Source: Comamonadaceae bacterium
GTDB taxonomy: Bacteria; Pseudomonadota; Gammaproteobacteria; Burkholderiales; Burkholderiaceae_C
NCBI GenBank assembly: GCA_021299875.1
Contig: JAJTEW010000002.1
Span: 124,001 to 188,000, forward strand
DNA length: 64,000 bases
Direction of reading: 5' to 3'
Part shown: positions 48,949 to 59,467 of the stretch, in pieces
Position numbering within the stretch: position 1 is the stretch's first letter
Layout of the letters: each line of letters opens with the position of its first letter
Position numbers and translations under genes: made by a program
Notes under the pieces: model-generated
Told to the model about the DNA's origin: nothing
Database searches by the model: none
What the model saw: only the letters and a program-made list of their open reading frames with translations

Positions 48949-49818
48949 TTACCAGGCGTGCAAGGCGTTGTCAGGAAAGCTGCCATCTTTGACAGCGCGC
49001 ACATAAGCCAGCATAGCCTCTAAAACGCTGTTTTGGCCGGTCATGAAGTTGCGCACGAACTTGGGATTCTTGCCCAGGTTGACGCCCAACATGTCGTGCA
49101 TGACCAGCACTTGGCCTGCCGTGCCATGACCTGCTCCAATCCCAATGGTGTGGCAGCGCGGCAAAGCCAAGGTGAGTTCGGCCGAGAGGGCTGCAGGGAC
49201 CATTTCCAACACCAGCATGCTGGCACCGGCGTCTTGCAGTGCCAAGGCTTCTTGGCGCAGCTTGTCGGCCGAATCCCCTCGCCCTTGGACGCGGTAACCG
49301 CCCAGTGCATGCACGGTTTGCGGCGTCAGGCCCAGGTGGGCACAGACTGGGATACCGCGCTCCACCAAAAACCGCACGGTCTCGGTGGTCCAGCCGCCGC
49401 CTTCGAGCTTGACCATGTGGGCGCCGGCTTGCATCAGCACGTTGGCGCTGCGCAAAGCCTGTTCGCGCGACTCTTGGTAAGTGCCAAAGGGCAGGTCGCC
49501 AATGATCCAGGCAGTGCCTTGCACACGCTGGATGCCACGCACCACGCTCTCGGTGTGGTATCGCATGGTCTCCAGGCTCACCCCCACGGTGCTGGTCAGG
49601 CCTTGGCAGACCATGCCCAAGGAGTCACCCACCAAAATACAGTCCACACCCGCAGCGTCAGCGACCGCTGCAAAGGTGGCGTCGTAGGCGGTGAGCATGG
49701 TGATTTTTTCACCGCGTTCGCGCATCTCGTTCAGACGCGGCAGACTCACCGGTTTGCGTGTGGCCACAGGCGAGGCGGGGGGGAGTGTTCCGTAGGGGGT
49801 GGCGGTGGAGGAGGTCAT
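48949..49818 (-). CDS. panB: 3-methyl-2-oxobutanoate hydroxymethyltransferase
   Basis: A 289-residue enzyme that makes ketopantoate from ketoisovalerate and methylene-THF. TIM-barrel motifs are [33 protein letters not shown] (metal-binding Asp) near residue 70, VKLEGGGW and the C-terminal [21 protein letters not shown]. An ATG 7 codons upstream could add MDSKEPF; I chose the one with a GAAAGAA ribosome site 6 bases away. It is followed by panC and preceded 34 bases upstream by scpA. Confidence 0.96.
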   Translation of the reverse strand: MTSSTATPYGTLPPASPVATRKPVSLPRLNEMRERGEKITMLTAYDATFAAVADAAGVDCILVGDSLGMVCQGLTSTVGVSLETMRYHTESVVRGIQRVQGTAWIIGDLPFGTYQESREQALRSANVLMQAGAHMVKLEGGGWTTETVRFLVERGIPVCAHLGLTPQTVHALGGYRVQGRGDSADKLRQEALALQDAGASMLVLEMVPAALSAELTLALPRCHTIGIGAGHGTAGQVLVMHDMLGVNLGKNPKFVRNFMTGQNSVLEAMLAYVRAVKDGSFPDNALHAW

Positions 49819-49852
49819 GAAGGGTTCTTTCGAATCCATGGGTGCGACACGT

Positions 49853-50689
49853 TCACTGGGGCGTGTAGGCCAGCCGGACGTAGATGGGGGCAAAAGCTTC
49901 GGCTTGGGTGACTTTGGCCAACTCCAACAGGGCAATGAAGGTGACCACCAAAACAGGGGTGCCCAAGCTGGGGTCAAACAGGTTTTCAAATTCGACAAAC
50001 TTGCGACCCTGCAGGTGCCTGAGCACGATGCTCATGTGTTCGCGCACACTCAGTTCTTCGCGGCTGATTTTGTGGTGTTGCACCAGGTTGGCACGTTTCA
50101 GAATGTCGCGCCAAGCCGATTGCAGCTCGTCCATGCTCACATCGGGAAAGCGGGGTTGCAGGCTTTGCTCGATGTGTACCTGGGTGTGTAAAAAATCACG
50201 GCCATATTGTGGAATCGCATTCAGCTGCATGGAGGCCAGTTTCATTTGCTCGTATTCGAGCAGGCGGCGGACCAGTTCTGCGCGGGGGTCTTCGGCTTCT
50301 TCACCTTCGGCCGCACGCTTAGGCGGCAAGAGCATGCGGGATTTGATCTCGATCAGCATCGCTGCCATCAACAGGTATTCGGCAGCCAGTTCGAGGTTGC
50401 GTTGGCGAATCTCGTCGACATAACTCAGGTATTGGCGTGTCACACCCGCCATCGGGATGTCCAAGATGTTGAAGTTTTGCTTGCGAATCAAGTAGAGCAA
50501 CAAATCCAGCGGCCCTTCAAAGGCCTCCAGAAAAACTTCCAAAGCGTCCGGCGGGATGTACAAATCCCGCGGCATGGAAAACAAGGGCTCGCCGTACAAA
50601 CGGGCGACCGCCACGTTGTCCACCACCACGGGCAAGGCCGCGTCCAAGCCCTCTGGGGCTGATTCGAGATTGGTGAAAGCCGTGCTCAT
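49853..50689 (-). CDS. scpA: segregation and condensation protein A
   Basis: A 278-residue kleisin of the SMC complex. It has the ScpA N-terminal SMC-head-binding region ([39 protein letters not shown], near residues 50-88), a central acidic linker, and the winged-helix C-terminus ([29 protein letters not shown]). With Smc and ScpB it compacts and separates the chromosome. I chose the ATG giving [14 protein letters not shown]; the frame is open further upstream but overlaps the DUF3460 gene. Confidence 0.94.
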   Translation of the reverse strand: MSTAFTNLESAPEGLDAALPVVVDNVAVARLYGEPLFSMPRDLYIPPDALEVFLEAFEGPLDLLLYLIRKQNFNILDIPMAGVTRQYLSYVDEIRQRNLELAAEYLLMAAMLIEIKSRMLLPPKRAAEGEEAEDPRAELVRRLLEYEQMKLASMQLNAIPQYGRDFLHTQVHIEQSLQPRFPDVSMDELQSAWRDILKRANLVQHHKISREELSVREHMSIVLRHLQGRKFVEFENLFDPSLGTPVLVVTFIALLELAKVTQAEAFAPIYVRLAYTPQ

Positions 50690-50706
50690 GCCGGAGTGGG
50701 GCTGGA

Positions 50707-50937
50707 TCAAGCCTTGGTTTGGTACACGTAAGGCTGTTGGGCCACGCGTGCTGCTTTGGCTTGGGCTTGGAACTGAGCGTCCATGCCGGTGTCCCACAAC
50801 AAAGCCCGGCCTTGGCGTTGCTGGGCTTCCAGTTCAGGGCGCTCGACTTTGAGTTGGGCCAGAAACTGCGTGGTGTCAGAGGTGTAGTGGGGGCGGGCAA
50901 AGGGGAACATGGCTGGCCTGTAAGACAAAACGCTCAT
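50707..50937 (-). CDS. DUF3460 family protein
   Basis: A 76-residue (or, from an internal ATG, 67-residue) protein of the DUF3460 family, function unknown. It holds YTSDTTQFLAQLKVERPELEAQQRQGRALLWD, the family core, which is mostly helical and shows no membrane segment or cofactor motif. The shorter start MFPFARPHY has AGG 6 bases upstream and may be the real one. It lies between sulP and scpA on the same strand; scpA association recurs in beta-proteobacteria, but no mechanism is known. Confidence 0.85.
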   Translation of the reverse strand: MSVLSYRPAMFPFARPHYTSDTTQFLAQLKVERPELEAQQRQGRALLWDTGMDAQFQAQAKAARVAQQPYVYQTKA

Positions 50938-50946
50938 TTTACGGGC

Positions 50947-52602
50947 TCAGACCGGTCCCGTTTCTTCTAAGTCGATGTGCTGGGAAAAACCTGAGCGCTC
51001 GAGCAACGAGCGCGGCTGGGCATTGAGTCCGTGCAGCACCAAGCGGCCTTGGCGTTGGCTCAGGCTGCGCTGGAGTTGTTCCAGCGCATTTAAGCCCGTG
51101 GTGTCCAAAGAAATCAGTTGACGCGCATCCAAGCGCATCACCAAGCCCGGTGCAGCCGTGTCGGCCAAGCGCTGCAAAGGGTCGAGTTTGGCCACCGCAC
51201 CAAAAAACAGGGTGCCGAACAAACGCGCCTCCACGTTTGTGTCGGTCTGCGAGTGGATGTCTGCGCTGAACAAGTGGCTTTGGCGGCGCACAAACAGCAC
51301 AAAAGCCAGCACCAAACCCAACTCCAGAGCCACCGTCAGGTCAAACACGATGGTCACGGCGAAGGTGGAGACCATCATCAGGCGGTAGTGGTTGCTGAAC
51401 TGCTTGAGGCGGGCGAACTCTCGCCATTCCCCCATGTTCCAGGCCACGAACAGCAACACACCTGCCAATACCGCCAGCGGGATGTGCATGGCCAAGGGTG
51501 CGGCCAGCAAGACCACGGCGGCCAGGGTTGCGGCGTGCACGATGCCGGCGATGGGTGAGACCGCGCCGGCGCGGATGTTGGTCACCGTGCGGGCTATCGT
51601 GCCGGTGGCGGGCATGCCGCCAAAGAAGGGCACCACGGCGTTGGCAATCCCTTGGGCCATGAGCTCTTGGTTGGGGTCGTGTTTGGGTGTGTCACTGAGT
51701 TGATCGGCCACGCGCGCGCACAAAAGGGATTCGATCGCACCCAGCAGCGCAATGGTCAAGGTGGGGACCACCAAGAGCTTGGCTGTTTCCCAAGAAAAGG
51801 CGGGCCACTGAAACACCGGCAAGCCTTGGGGGATGCCGCCAAAACGGGAGCCGATGGTGTCGACCGGCAGGCGCAGTGCCCAAGCCAAAAGCGTCAAACT
51901 CACCAAAGCGATGACGGGCGCGGGCACCCGTGAGGTGGCTTTGAGCGCACGGATGCCTTGGATGCTGTCGATTTGGCGGCGAAACTGCGAGTCCACGGCC
52001 CACAAGCGCGGCCAAAGAAACAAGCCCAGCACACACACCATGGCCAAGCCCAAAGCGTAAGGGTTGAAGCTGCCGATGGCGCCGGAGAGTGTGCCGATTT
52101 GGCTGAAGAAGTCGGCCGGCATTTTCTCCACCTGCAGGCCCATGGCATCGCGCAGCTGCGACAGACCAATGAGCACCGCAATGCCGTTGGTAAAACCAAT
52201 CACCACACTCACCGGCACATGGCGCACCCAACTGCCCAAGCGCAACCAGCCGAGCAAAAAGAGCAGCACACCGGCGCTCACGGTGGAGATCAACAGGTTG
52301 GCCAAACCGTAGCGTTCGACGATGCCGTAGACGATGACGATGAAGGCACCCGCCGGGCCACCAATTTGCACCGAGGTGCCGCCCAAGGCCGAAATCAAGA
52401 AACCCGCGATGATGGCCGTCCACAAACCGGCTTCGGGTTTGAGCCCGCTGGCGATCGCAAAGGCCATGGCCAAGGGCAAGGCCACAATGCCCACCGTGAC
52501 TCCGGCCCCCGCGTCGAGGGCAAATTTTTGTCGGGTGTAGCCCCGCAGGTCTTGCAGGAGGCGGGGGCGAAAGGGCGCCAGAGGCGGTAAACCGGGGAAC
52601 AT
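50947..52602 (-). CDS. SulP family inorganic anion transporter
   Basis: A 551-residue SLC26/SulP protein. A membrane domain of about 12-14 helices (residues 25-420) includes GAGVTVGIVALPLAMAFAIASGLKPEAGLWTAIIAGFL and AFFGGMPATGTIARTVTNIRAGA-like segments. A C-terminal STAS domain (about 440-550) ends in ISLDTTGLNALEQLQRSL. It transports sulfate, bicarbonate or dicarboxylate; which one is not visible. I chose the ATG before MFPGLPPLAPFRPRLL, as the longer frame is not family-like. It is downstream of metG on the same strand, 49 bases away. Confidence 0.92.
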   Translation of the reverse strand: MFPGLPPLAPFRPRLLQDLRGYTRQKFALDAGAGVTVGIVALPLAMAFAIASGLKPEAGLWTAIIAGFLISALGGTSVQIGGPAGAFIVIVYGIVERYGLANLLISTVSAGVLLFLLGWLRLGSWVRHVPVSVVIGFTNGIAVLIGLSQLRDAMGLQVEKMPADFFSQIGTLSGAIGSFNPYALGLAMVCVLGLFLWPRLWAVDSQFRRQIDSIQGIRALKATSRVPAPVIALVSLTLLAWALRLPVDTIGSRFGGIPQGLPVFQWPAFSWETAKLLVVPTLTIALLGAIESLLCARVADQLSDTPKHDPNQELMAQGIANAVVPFFGGMPATGTIARTVTNIRAGAVSPIAGIVHAATLAAVVLLAAPLAMHIPLAVLAGVLLFVAWNMGEWREFARLKQFSNHYRLMMVSTFAVTIVFDLTVALELGLVLAFVLFVRRQSHLFSADIHSQTDTNVEARLFGTLFFGAVAKLDPLQRLADTAAPGLVMRLDARQLISLDTTGLNALEQLQRSLSQRQGRLVLHGLNAQPRSLLERSGFSQHIDLEETGPV

Positions 52603-52651
52603 GTCGGCGATGTTACTCCCCGGTTGTTCAGGGTTTTGTCGGCCTGGTGTC

Positions 52652-54745
52652 TCAGTGGATGCGCATGCCGGGCTGTGCGCCGGGCCAAGGCTGCAGCACA
52701 AAGATGCCGGGCTCGGCCTTTTCGTCGGCATGGCTGGCGGCCAGCACCATGCCTTCGGACACGCCGAACTTCATTTTTCGCGGCGCCAGGTTGGCCACCA
52801 TCACGGTGAGCTTGCCCTTGAGGTCTTCAGGCTTGTACATGCTGGCGATGCCGGAAAAGACATTGCGCGTTTTGCCTTCGCCCACGTCGAGCGTCAGGCG
52901 CAGCAGCTTGACCGAGCCCTCCACCGGTTCGCAGTTCACGATCTGCGCAATCCGCAAATCGACTTTGGCGAAGTCGTCGATCGAAATGGTGGGGGCGATC
53001 TCTTCGCCACCGGGGATGACTTTTTCTTCCACCACGGCCGGTGGTTCAAACAGGGCGTCGAGTTGTTCGGGTGTCACGCGCTGCATCAGGTGTTGGTAGG
53101 GGTGGATGGTGTGGCCCGCGCCCAGCAGGCTTTGCGCTTGGGCAAAGGTGAAGGGCGGCACGTTCAAAAAGGCCTCGACCTGCGCGGCCAAAGCGGGCAG
53201 CACGGGTTTGAGTTGCAGGCTGAGCAAGCGGAAGGCTTCGATACAGGTGGTGCACACGTCGTGCAAGCGGGCGTCTTGGCCTTCTTGTTTGGCCAAGTCC
53301 CAGGGTTTGTTTTGGTCTACATAGCTGTTGACCTTGTCGGTCAGCAGCATGATGTCGCGCAGGGCTTTGGCGTACTCGCGTTCCTCGTAGAGCGCAGCGA
53401 TGCTCGGCGTGGCGACTTGCAAGGCCGAGAGCAAGGCTTGTCCGTCGGCGCTCACGGGGCCGAGTTGGCCGCCAAAACGTTTGGCAATGAAACCCGCTGA
53501 GCGTGAGGCGATGTTGACGAACTTGCCGATCAAATCGCTGTTGACCCGCGCCATGAAGTCTTCGGCGTTGAAGTCGATGTCTTCGTTGCGGGCCGAGAGT
53601 TTGGCCGCGAGGTAGTAACGCAGCCACTCGGGGTTCATGCCCAGGCGCAGGTATTTGAGGGGGTCCAAGCCCGTGCCGCGGCTCTTGCTCATCTTCTCGC
53701 CGTTGTTCACGGTGAGGAAGCCGTGCACGTTGACCTTGTCGGGCGTCTTGCGGCCCGAAAAGTGCAGCATGGCCGGCCAGAACAGCGTGTGGAAGGTGAC
53801 GATGTCCTTGCCAATGAAGTGGATCTGCTCCAAATTCGGGTTGGCCATGTAGGCGTTGTAGTCCTCGCCGCGCTGGTCCAGCAGGTTCTTGAGCGACGCC
53901 AGGTAGCCCACAGGTGCGTCCAGCCACACATAAAAGTACTTGCCCGGCGCGTCCGGGATCTCAATGCCAAAGTAAGGCGCATCGCGCGAGATGTCCCAGT
54001 CGCCCAGGCCTTCGCTGGTCGTGCCGTCGGGGTTGGTGCGCACCGAAAACCACTCTTTGACCTTGTTGGCCACCTCGGGCTGCAGCTTGCCGTCCTGGGT
54101 CCACTGGCTCAAAAATTCCACGCAGCGCGGGTCGGACAGCTTGAAGAAAAAGTGTTCCGAGGTTTTGAGCTCGGGCTTGGCACCGGACAGGGCCGAGAAG
54201 GGGTTGATCAGGTCGGTGGGCGCGTAGACCGCGCCGCACACTTCGCAGTTGTCCCCGTACTGTTCTTTGGCGTGGCACTTGGGGCACTCGCCTTGGATGA
54301 AGCGGTCGGGTAAGAACATGTTCTTTTGTGGGTCAAAGAACTGCTCGACCGAGCGCACCTCGATCAGCGAGCCACCATCGGCAGCTGAAATGTCGCGCAG
54401 ATCGTGGTATATCTGGCGGGCCAACTCGTGGTTCTCGGGCGCGTCGGTGCTGTGCCAGTTGTCAAACGCAATGTGAAAGCCGTCCAGGTAGGGCTTGCGA
54501 CCCGCCGCGATGTCGGCCACGAACTGTTGGGGCGTTTTGCCGGCCTTCTCGGCCGCGATCATGATGGGCGCGCCGTGCGTGTCATCGGCACCCACGAAAT
54601 TGACCTGACTGCCTTGCATTCTTTGGTGCCGCACCCAGATGTCGGCCTGGATGTATTCCATGATGTGGCCGATGTGGAAATTGCCGTTGGCATACGGCAA
54701 AGCGGTGGTGACAAAAAGCTGGCGGGGCGCGGTGGGGGCAGACAT
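52652..54745 (-). CDS. metG: methionyl-tRNA synthetase
   Basis: A 697-residue class I synthetase. The HIGH motif is [18 protein letters not shown] near residue 25. The zinc knuckle [18 protein letters not shown] is near 145-162, and KMSKS is in [17 protein letters not shown] near 345. After the helical anticodon domain comes a C-terminal EMAP/Trbp111-like tRNA-binding domain ([28 protein letters not shown]...). It is the dimeric type. The start is divergent from apbC, 86 bases away. Confidence 0.98.
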   Translation of the reverse strand: MSAPTAPRQLFVTTALPYANGNFHIGHIMEYIQADIWVRHQRMQGSQVNFVGADDTHGAPIMIAAEKAGKTPQQFVADIAAGRKPYLDGFHIAFDNWHSTDAPENHELARQIYHDLRDISAADGGSLIEVRSVEQFFDPQKNMFLPDRFIQGECPKCHAKEQYGDNCEVCGAVYAPTDLINPFSALSGAKPELKTSEHFFFKLSDPRCVEFLSQWTQDGKLQPEVANKVKEWFSVRTNPDGTTSEGLGDWDISRDAPYFGIEIPDAPGKYFYVWLDAPVGYLASLKNLLDQRGEDYNAYMANPNLEQIHFIGKDIVTFHTLFWPAMLHFSGRKTPDKVNVHGFLTVNNGEKMSKSRGTGLDPLKYLRLGMNPEWLRYYLAAKLSARNEDIDFNAEDFMARVNSDLIGKFVNIASRSAGFIAKRFGGQLGPVSADGQALLSALQVATPSIAALYEEREYAKALRDIMLLTDKVNSYVDQNKPWDLAKQEGQDARLHDVCTTCIEAFRLLSLQLKPVLPALAAQVEAFLNVPPFTFAQAQSLLGAGHTIHPYQHLMQRVTPEQLDALFEPPAVVEEKVIPGGEEIAPTISIDDFAKVDLRIAQIVNCEPVEGSVKLLRLTLDVGEGKTRNVFSGIASMYKPEDLKGKLTVMVANLAPRKMKFGVSEGMVLAASHADEKAEPGIFVLQPWPGAQPGMRIH

Positions 54746-54831
54746 GGTGGGGCTACTTGTAGGGGAATCGGCGATTTTAGGGTGTATGGCTCAGCTTGTC
54801 GGTAAACTCCGGCCCATTCTTGAAAGTGACC

Positions 54832-55920
54832 ATGGCGACCACCGAACAACTTCTGCAAGCACTGCAAACCGTCATTGACCCCAATACGGGCAAAGATTTC
54901 GTTTCCACCAAAACCCTGAAAAATCTGCAAGTCGAAGGCGCTGATGTGTCTTTTGACGTGGAACTGGGTTACCCCGCCAAAAGCCAGATTCCTGGCATTC
55001 GACAGGCGCTGATTGCTGCGGCCAAGGGTGTGGCGGGCGTGTCCAATGTGTCCGCCAACGTGACCAGCAAAATCACGGCGCACGCTGCCCAACGGGGTGT
55101 GGCCTTGCTGCCGCAGGTGAAAAACATCGTGGCCGTGGCCTCGGGCAAGGGCGGCGTGGGCAAGAGCACCACCGCCGTCAACCTGGCGCTGGCCTTGGCG
55201 GCCGAAGGCGCCAAGGTGGGATTGCTGGACGCCGACATTTACGGCCCCAGCCAACCCATGATGATGGGCATCGAAGGCCGCCCCGAGAGCGAGGACGGTC
55301 AAACCATGGAGCCCATGGAGAACTATGGCGTGCAGGTCATGTCGATTGGCTTTTTGGTCAATGCGGACGAGGCCATGATTTGGCGCGGCCCTATGGCCAC
55401 CCAGGCGCTGGAGCAGCTGCTGCGCCAGACCAACTGGAAAGAGCTGGATTATTTGATCGTGGACATGCCACCTGGCACCGGTGACATCCAGTTGACGCTG
55501 TCTCAGCGCGTGCCCATGACGGGCGCGGTCATCGTGACCACCCCGCAAGACATCGCCCTGCTGGACGCCAAAAAAGGCGTGAAGATGTTCGAAAAAGTCG
55601 GCGTGCCGATTTTGGGTCTGGTCGAGAACATGGCGGTCCACGTGTGCACGAACTGCGGCCATGTCGAACACATTTTTGGCGCCGACGGCGGCAAGAAAAT
55701 GGCCGCTGAATACGGCATGGACTACCTGGGCGCACTGCCGCTGGACATGCAGATTCGTTTGCAAGCCGACAGCGGTAAGCCCACCGTGGTGTATGACCCC
55801 GACGGCGAAGTGGCCCAGATCTATAAGGCCGTGGCCCGTCAGGTGGCGGTCAAGATCGCGGCCAAGGCCAAGGATTTTTCCAGCAAATTCCCCACCATCA
55901 AGGTCAGCAAGGACACTTGA
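54832..55920 (+). CDS. apbC: iron-sulfur cluster carrier ApbC (Mrp/NBP35 family)
   Basis: A 362-residue P-loop ATPase. An N-terminal DUF59/MIP18-like domain (about 1-90) is followed by the deviant Walker A AVASGKGGVGKSTTAVNLA near residue 105, LLDADIYGPSQP, and the C-x-x-C (CTNCGH) near 283 that holds a bridging Fe-S cluster in the dimer. It delivers Fe-S clusters to apo-proteins. BoxA and BoxB need iron, and TcuB needs Fe-S, so it may serve them, but this is a housekeeping gene. I chose the ATG after GAAAGTGACC; a 12-residue longer form is less likely. Confidence 0.95.
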   Translation: MATTEQLLQALQTVIDPNTGKDFVSTKTLKNLQVEGADVSFDVELGYPAKSQIPGIRQALIAAAKGVAGVSNVSANVTSKITAHAAQRGVALLPQVKNIVAVASGKGGVGKSTTAVNLALALAAEGAKVGLLDADIYGPSQPMMMGIEGRPESEDGQTMEPMENYGVQVMSIGFLVNADEAMIWRGPMATQALEQLLRQTNWKELDYLIVDMPPGTGDIQLTLSQRVPMTGAVIVTTPQDIALLDAKKGVKMFEKVGVPILGLVENMAVHVCTNCGHVEHIFGADGGKKMAAEYGMDYLGALPLDMQIRLQADSGKPTVVYDPDGEVAQIYKAVARQVAVKIAAKAKDFSSKFPTIKVSKDT

Positions 55921-56017
55921 GTGGGAAAACCTTTGGGGGGTCTGCCCCCTGACGGTCAATGGGCTGCCGGTCTGAGCTGCGTGGTCTGCGGACCGCGCTG
56001 CAAAAGCATGAGGGGGC

Positions 56018-57577
56018 TCAAGCCTTTTCCATGTCGCGCAGCCGAAACCTTTGAATCTTGCCGGTGGCGGTTTTGGGCAACTCGGCCACAAACTCGATGA
56101 AGCGCGGGTACTTGTAAGGGGCCAAGCGTTCCTTCACAAAGGCTTTGACTTCCTCTTGCGTCAGGCTTTGGCCCGGTTTGAGCACGATGAAGGCCTTGGT
56201 CTTGATCAGGCCGTCGGTGTCTTGTTTGCCGATCACGGCCGCTTCAAGAATTGCGGGGTGTTGCACCAGGGTGGACTCGACCTCAAAAGGCGAGACATAG
56301 ATGCCGCTGACCTTGAGCATGTCGTCGTTGCGTCCCGCATAGGTGTAGTAGCCATCGGGGTCGCGGGTGTACTTGTCGCCGCTCTTGGTCCACACGCCCT
56401 GGAAGGTGTCGCGGGTTTTGTCCCGGTTGTTCCAGTACATCAAGGCGCTGCTGGGCCCCTGGATGTACAGATCGCCGATCTCGTCGTGGCCGGTGACCAC
56501 GCTGCCGTCTTCATGGCGCAGTTGCACTTCGTAGCCGGGCACCGGTTTGCCGGTGGTGCCATAACGCACGTCGCCGGGGCGGTTGGACAAGAAGACGTGC
56601 AGCATTTCTGTGGAGCCAATACCGTCGATGATGTCGCAGCCAAAGTGTGCGGACCAGCGTTCGGCGATGTCTCGCGGCAAGGCCTCACCCGCCGACGAGC
56701 ACAGGCGCAGGGCGACCTGGCTTTTAGCGGGCAATTCAGGGTTGGCCAGCATGCCGCCGTAGCCGGTGGGTGCGCCATAAAACACGGTGGGCTGATGGTC
56801 CACCAGCCGTTTGAAAGTGGCTTGCGGTGTGGGGCGCTCGGCCATCAACACCACGCTGGCGCCCACGCTCAATGGGAAAGTGAGCGCATTGCCCAAGCCG
56901 TAGGCAAAGAACAGCTTGGCGGCCGAGAACACGGTGTCGCTTTCTTGCAGGTTCAGCACGCCCTTGCCGTACAGTTCAGCCGTCCAGTAAAGGTTGCCTT
57001 GACTGTGCACGGTGCCCTTCGGTTTGCCGGTGGAACCCGACGAATACAGCCAGAAGGCGGGTTCATCGGCCAGGGTCTGCGCAGGCAGAACGGGCGGGTT
57101 GTGAGTCAGCATATCTGCCATGTTGAACTGACCTTGGGTGAGGGCTGCGTTAGGGCGCGAGACCACCACTTGGCGCACTTCGGTTTTGACCAGATCCATG
57201 GCCGTTTGCAGTGTGGGCAGCAAGGCCCCCGACACCAGCGCCGCTTGGGCGCGGCTGTTGCGCAGCATGAAGGCATAGTCTTCGGCGGTGAGCAAAGTGT
57301 TGACCGCGACCGGCACCACGCCCGCATACAGCGAGCCCAGAAAGGCCACGACCCAGTCGCTGCTGTCATGCATGAGCAAGAGCACGCGCTCTTCGCGCCG
57401 GATGCCCATGGCCTGCAGGCCCCCGGCAAAGCGTCGGATCTGTTCGGTCAGTTCGCCGTAGGTCAGGGTACCCATGTCGTCGATCAGGGCGATTTTGGCG
57501 GCGCGCCCGGCATGGGTGGCGATCAGGTGTTGGGCAAAGTTGAAATCGCTGCTGGGGGCGGTCACGGGGTGTGTCAT
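56018..57577 (-). CDS. bclA: benzoate--CoA ligase
   Basis: A 519-residue ANL-family ligase that forms benzoyl-CoA from benzoate, ATP and CoA. The P-loop is YSSGSTGKPKGTVHSQ near residue 170, and FAYGLGNALTFPLSVGASVVL and GIGSTEMLHVFLSN form the aryl-binding pocket of benzoate ligases. GDKYTRDPDGYYTYAGRNDDMLKVSGIYVSPFEVE and PKTATGKIQRFRLR carry the C-terminal motifs. AGGAGACAAAAA precedes the chosen ATG. It follows boxD by 87 bases on the same strand. It supplies the substrate of the box pathway and faces apbC tail to tail. Confidence 0.95.
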   Translation of the reverse strand: MTHPVTAPSSDFNFAQHLIATHAGRAAKIALIDDMGTLTYGELTEQIRRFAGGLQAMGIRREERVLLLMHDSSDWVVAFLGSLYAGVVPVAVNTLLTAEDYAFMLRNSRAQAALVSGALLPTLQTAMDLVKTEVRQVVVSRPNAALTQGQFNMADMLTHNPPVLPAQTLADEPAFWLYSSGSTGKPKGTVHSQGNLYWTAELYGKGVLNLQESDTVFSAAKLFFAYGLGNALTFPLSVGASVVLMAERPTPQATFKRLVDHQPTVFYGAPTGYGGMLANPELPAKSQVALRLCSSAGEALPRDIAERWSAHFGCDIIDGIGSTEMLHVFLSNRPGDVRYGTTGKPVPGYEVQLRHEDGSVVTGHDEIGDLYIQGPSSALMYWNNRDKTRDTFQGVWTKSGDKYTRDPDGYYTYAGRNDDMLKVSGIYVSPFEVESTLVQHPAILEAAVIGKQDTDGLIKTKAFIVLKPGQSLTQEEVKAFVKERLAPYKYPRFIEFVAELPKTATGKIQRFRLRDMEKA

Positions 57578-57664
57578 TTTTTGTCTCCTCGGGGTGTCTG
57601 TCATGTTGTCCAGATTTTGGGGTCTTGCAATAGGTGGTATGCAGGGGGGCGCCTTCTGGCAGGG

Positions 57665-59236
57665 TCACAGTGGCAAAGCCACGCCTTGAGCCGCCAGCGC
57701 ATCCAGCGCGAGCGAGCTGCCTTGCACCGCTGAGCGGCGGTGGTAAAAGTTGAGCGCCCTCAGACCCCCCAGCTCTTCGCCGCCACCGGCGCGACCAGGG
57801 CCACCGTGCAGGCTCATGGGCATCACGTTGCCGTGGCCGCTGTGCAGGGCCGCCACATCGGGCGAAATCGCGTGCACGCGGCCATGGCTGCTGGCCAGCG
57901 CGATCGAGGCTTGGGCGGTGAAAGTGGGGTCTTCGCTGTAGACCGAGCAGACCAAAGAGCCTTCACCGCGTCTAATCATGTCGTAGGCCTCGTCGATGTT
58001 GTCGTAGGGCATCAGGGTGGACACAGGGCCAAACACTTCGACCGCGTGCAGCACTTGCGCCGTCATGGGCGATTCGGTGCCCAGCAGCACTGGAGCCACG
58101 CAGGCGCTGACAGCCTCCGCATCGACCAGGGTGGCGGTGTTGCCGTCGAACAGCACATCGGCCTCGGTTTTGAGCTGGGCCAAGCCCGCCAGCACACTGG
58201 CTTTTTGCTCCTGGCTCACCAGCGCGCCCATGCGCACAGTCTCGTTGCGCGGGTTGCCCACGGTTGTTTTGGAGAGCTTGGCCCCGATGGCCAGCGCAGC
58301 AGCTTTGTAAAGCGCACGGGGCACGAAGATGCGGCGGATGGCGGTGCACTTCTGGCCCGATTTGACGGTCATCTCCCGGGCGACTTCGGCCACCAGCAGC
58401 TTGAAGGCTTCGCTGTCCGCCGAGGCTGCGGGAGAGAGCAGGGCAGAGTTCAGGCTGTCGGCTTCGATGTTGCAGCGCACCGACAGCTCGGTCACGGCGC
58501 GGTGGCTGCGGATGATCTTGGCGGTCTCGGCCGAGCCCGTGAAACTGACCACATCCCAGGGCTGCAAGGCGTCCATCAAGCCGGCCGATGAACCGCAAAT
58601 GACCGACAACGCACCCACAGGCAAGATGCCGGCATTGACCACGTCTTGCACCATGCGCTGGGTCAACCATGCGGTGGCGGTGGCCGGTTTGATGATCACG
58701 GGCACACCCGACAACAAGGCGGGGGCGGCTTTTTCCCACAGGCCCCAGCTGGGGAAGTTGAAGGCATTGATGAACAACGCCACACCCTGCGTGGGCACTT
58801 GAATGTGTTGGGTCTGGAAGGCCGGGTCTTTGGCCATGCGAATGCGTGGGCCATCCAAAATCAGTTGGGCATCACCCAAAGCCGCGCCTTGTTTGGCGTA
58901 ATAGCCCAAGGTGAAAATGGCGCCGTCAATGTCCACCCCCGAGTCTTTGGCCACGGTGCCACTGTTGGCCGTGGCGATCTCGAAATACGCGTCGCGGTGG
59001 GTTTGCAGCACGTCGGCGATCTGGCTCAACAGATGCGCCCGCTGTGCATAGCGGAGTGCGCGCAAGGCCGCACCCCCCTGGTTGCGAGCAAAGGCAAAAC
59101 CTTCAGCGAGGTCAATGCCCGCGCTGGAGACACGCGCCAGCTCGGTGCCCAGCACCGGGTCGAACAAGGGCATTCCTTCGCCGGTGCCGGTTTGCCAGCG
59201 TCCGGCAAAGAAGTTGGGAAGCAAGGAGCGGGTCAT
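57665..59236 (-). CDS. boxD: 3,4-dehydroadipyl-CoA semialdehyde dehydrogenase BoxD
   Basis: A 523-residue aldehyde dehydrogenase of the PaaZ/BoxD group. NAD(P)-binding segments are FINAFNFPSWGLWEKAAPALLSGVPVIIKPA near residue 145 and VSFTGSAETAKII. The catalytic cysteine is in MTVKSGQKCTAIRRIFVPR near 290, with the glutamate in CNIEADSLNSA. The C-terminus FYHRRSAVQGSSLALDAL is typical of ring-cleavage semialdehyde dehydrogenases. It oxidises the product of BoxC to 3,4-dehydroadipyl-CoA. It is divergent from boxR, with repeated TGCA sites in the gap. Confidence 0.93.
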   Translation of the reverse strand: MTRSLLPNFFAGRWQTGTGEGMPLFDPVLGTELARVSSAGIDLAEGFAFARNQGGAALRALRYAQRAHLLSQIADVLQTHRDAYFEIATANSGTVAKDSGVDIDGAIFTLGYYAKQGAALGDAQLILDGPRIRMAKDPAFQTQHIQVPTQGVALFINAFNFPSWGLWEKAAPALLSGVPVIIKPATATAWLTQRMVQDVVNAGILPVGALSVICGSSAGLMDALQPWDVVSFTGSAETAKIIRSHRAVTELSVRCNIEADSLNSALLSPAASADSEAFKLLVAEVAREMTVKSGQKCTAIRRIFVPRALYKAAALAIGAKLSKTTVGNPRNETVRMGALVSQEQKASVLAGLAQLKTEADVLFDGNTATLVDAEAVSACVAPVLLGTESPMTAQVLHAVEVFGPVSTLMPYDNIDEAYDMIRRGEGSLVCSVYSEDPTFTAQASIALASSHGRVHAISPDVAALHSGHGNVMPMSLHGGPGRAGGGEELGGLRALNFYHRRSAVQGSSLALDALAAQGVALPL

Positions 59237-59369
59237 GTGCGGGGCTTTCTGAAATGGCGTTCAAGGCAATTTGGACGGGTCGACGGGCATAAGGACCTGG
59301 GGGCGCATGCACTGTTTTGCTACAAAAGACTGTTCAATGCGCTCACTTGGCGGTATAAACAGCGGTTGA

Positions 59370-59383
59370 TGCAGTATTGTGCT
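59370..59383. promoter_or_regulatory. candidate BoxR operator half (TGCA-N6-TGCT)
   Basis: TGCAGTATTGTGCT, a degenerate copy of the TGCA-N6-TGCA motif, lies in the boxD/boxR gap 26 bases from a perfect copy. It overlaps the -10 of a possible boxD promoter. Confidence 0.5.
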
Positions 59384-59400
59384 TGCCAGTAAGTATGCAA
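59373..59400 (-). promoter_or_regulatory. possible boxD promoter
   Basis: On the minus strand TTGCAT, a 16-base spacer, and AATACT resemble a sigma-70 promoter; it would give a leader of about 130 bases before boxD. Both hexamers overlap the two TGCA motifs, as expected if BoxR represses by occlusion. Confidence 0.3.
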
Positions 59401-59409
59401 TAAAGTGCA
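59396..59409. promoter_or_regulatory. candidate BoxR operator (TGCA-N6-TGCA)
   Basis: TGCAATAAAGTGCA, a perfect direct TGCA repeat with 10-base period. The same AAAG before the second TGCA recurs upstream of boxC. TGCA-containing operators are known for the related BzdR/BoxR regulators. Confidence 0.6.
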
Positions 59410-59467
59410 TGTTTTGGGGTTGCTGAATTTAAAGGGTTTTCCCTAGGTTTTTCGTCAAAGGTTGAGC

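Noticed and set aside
55931-55950. A GGGGG-TCTG-CCCCC hairpin between apbC and bclA
   Set aside because: It could be a shared terminator of the convergent genes, but there is no convincing T tract on either strand, so it is not called.
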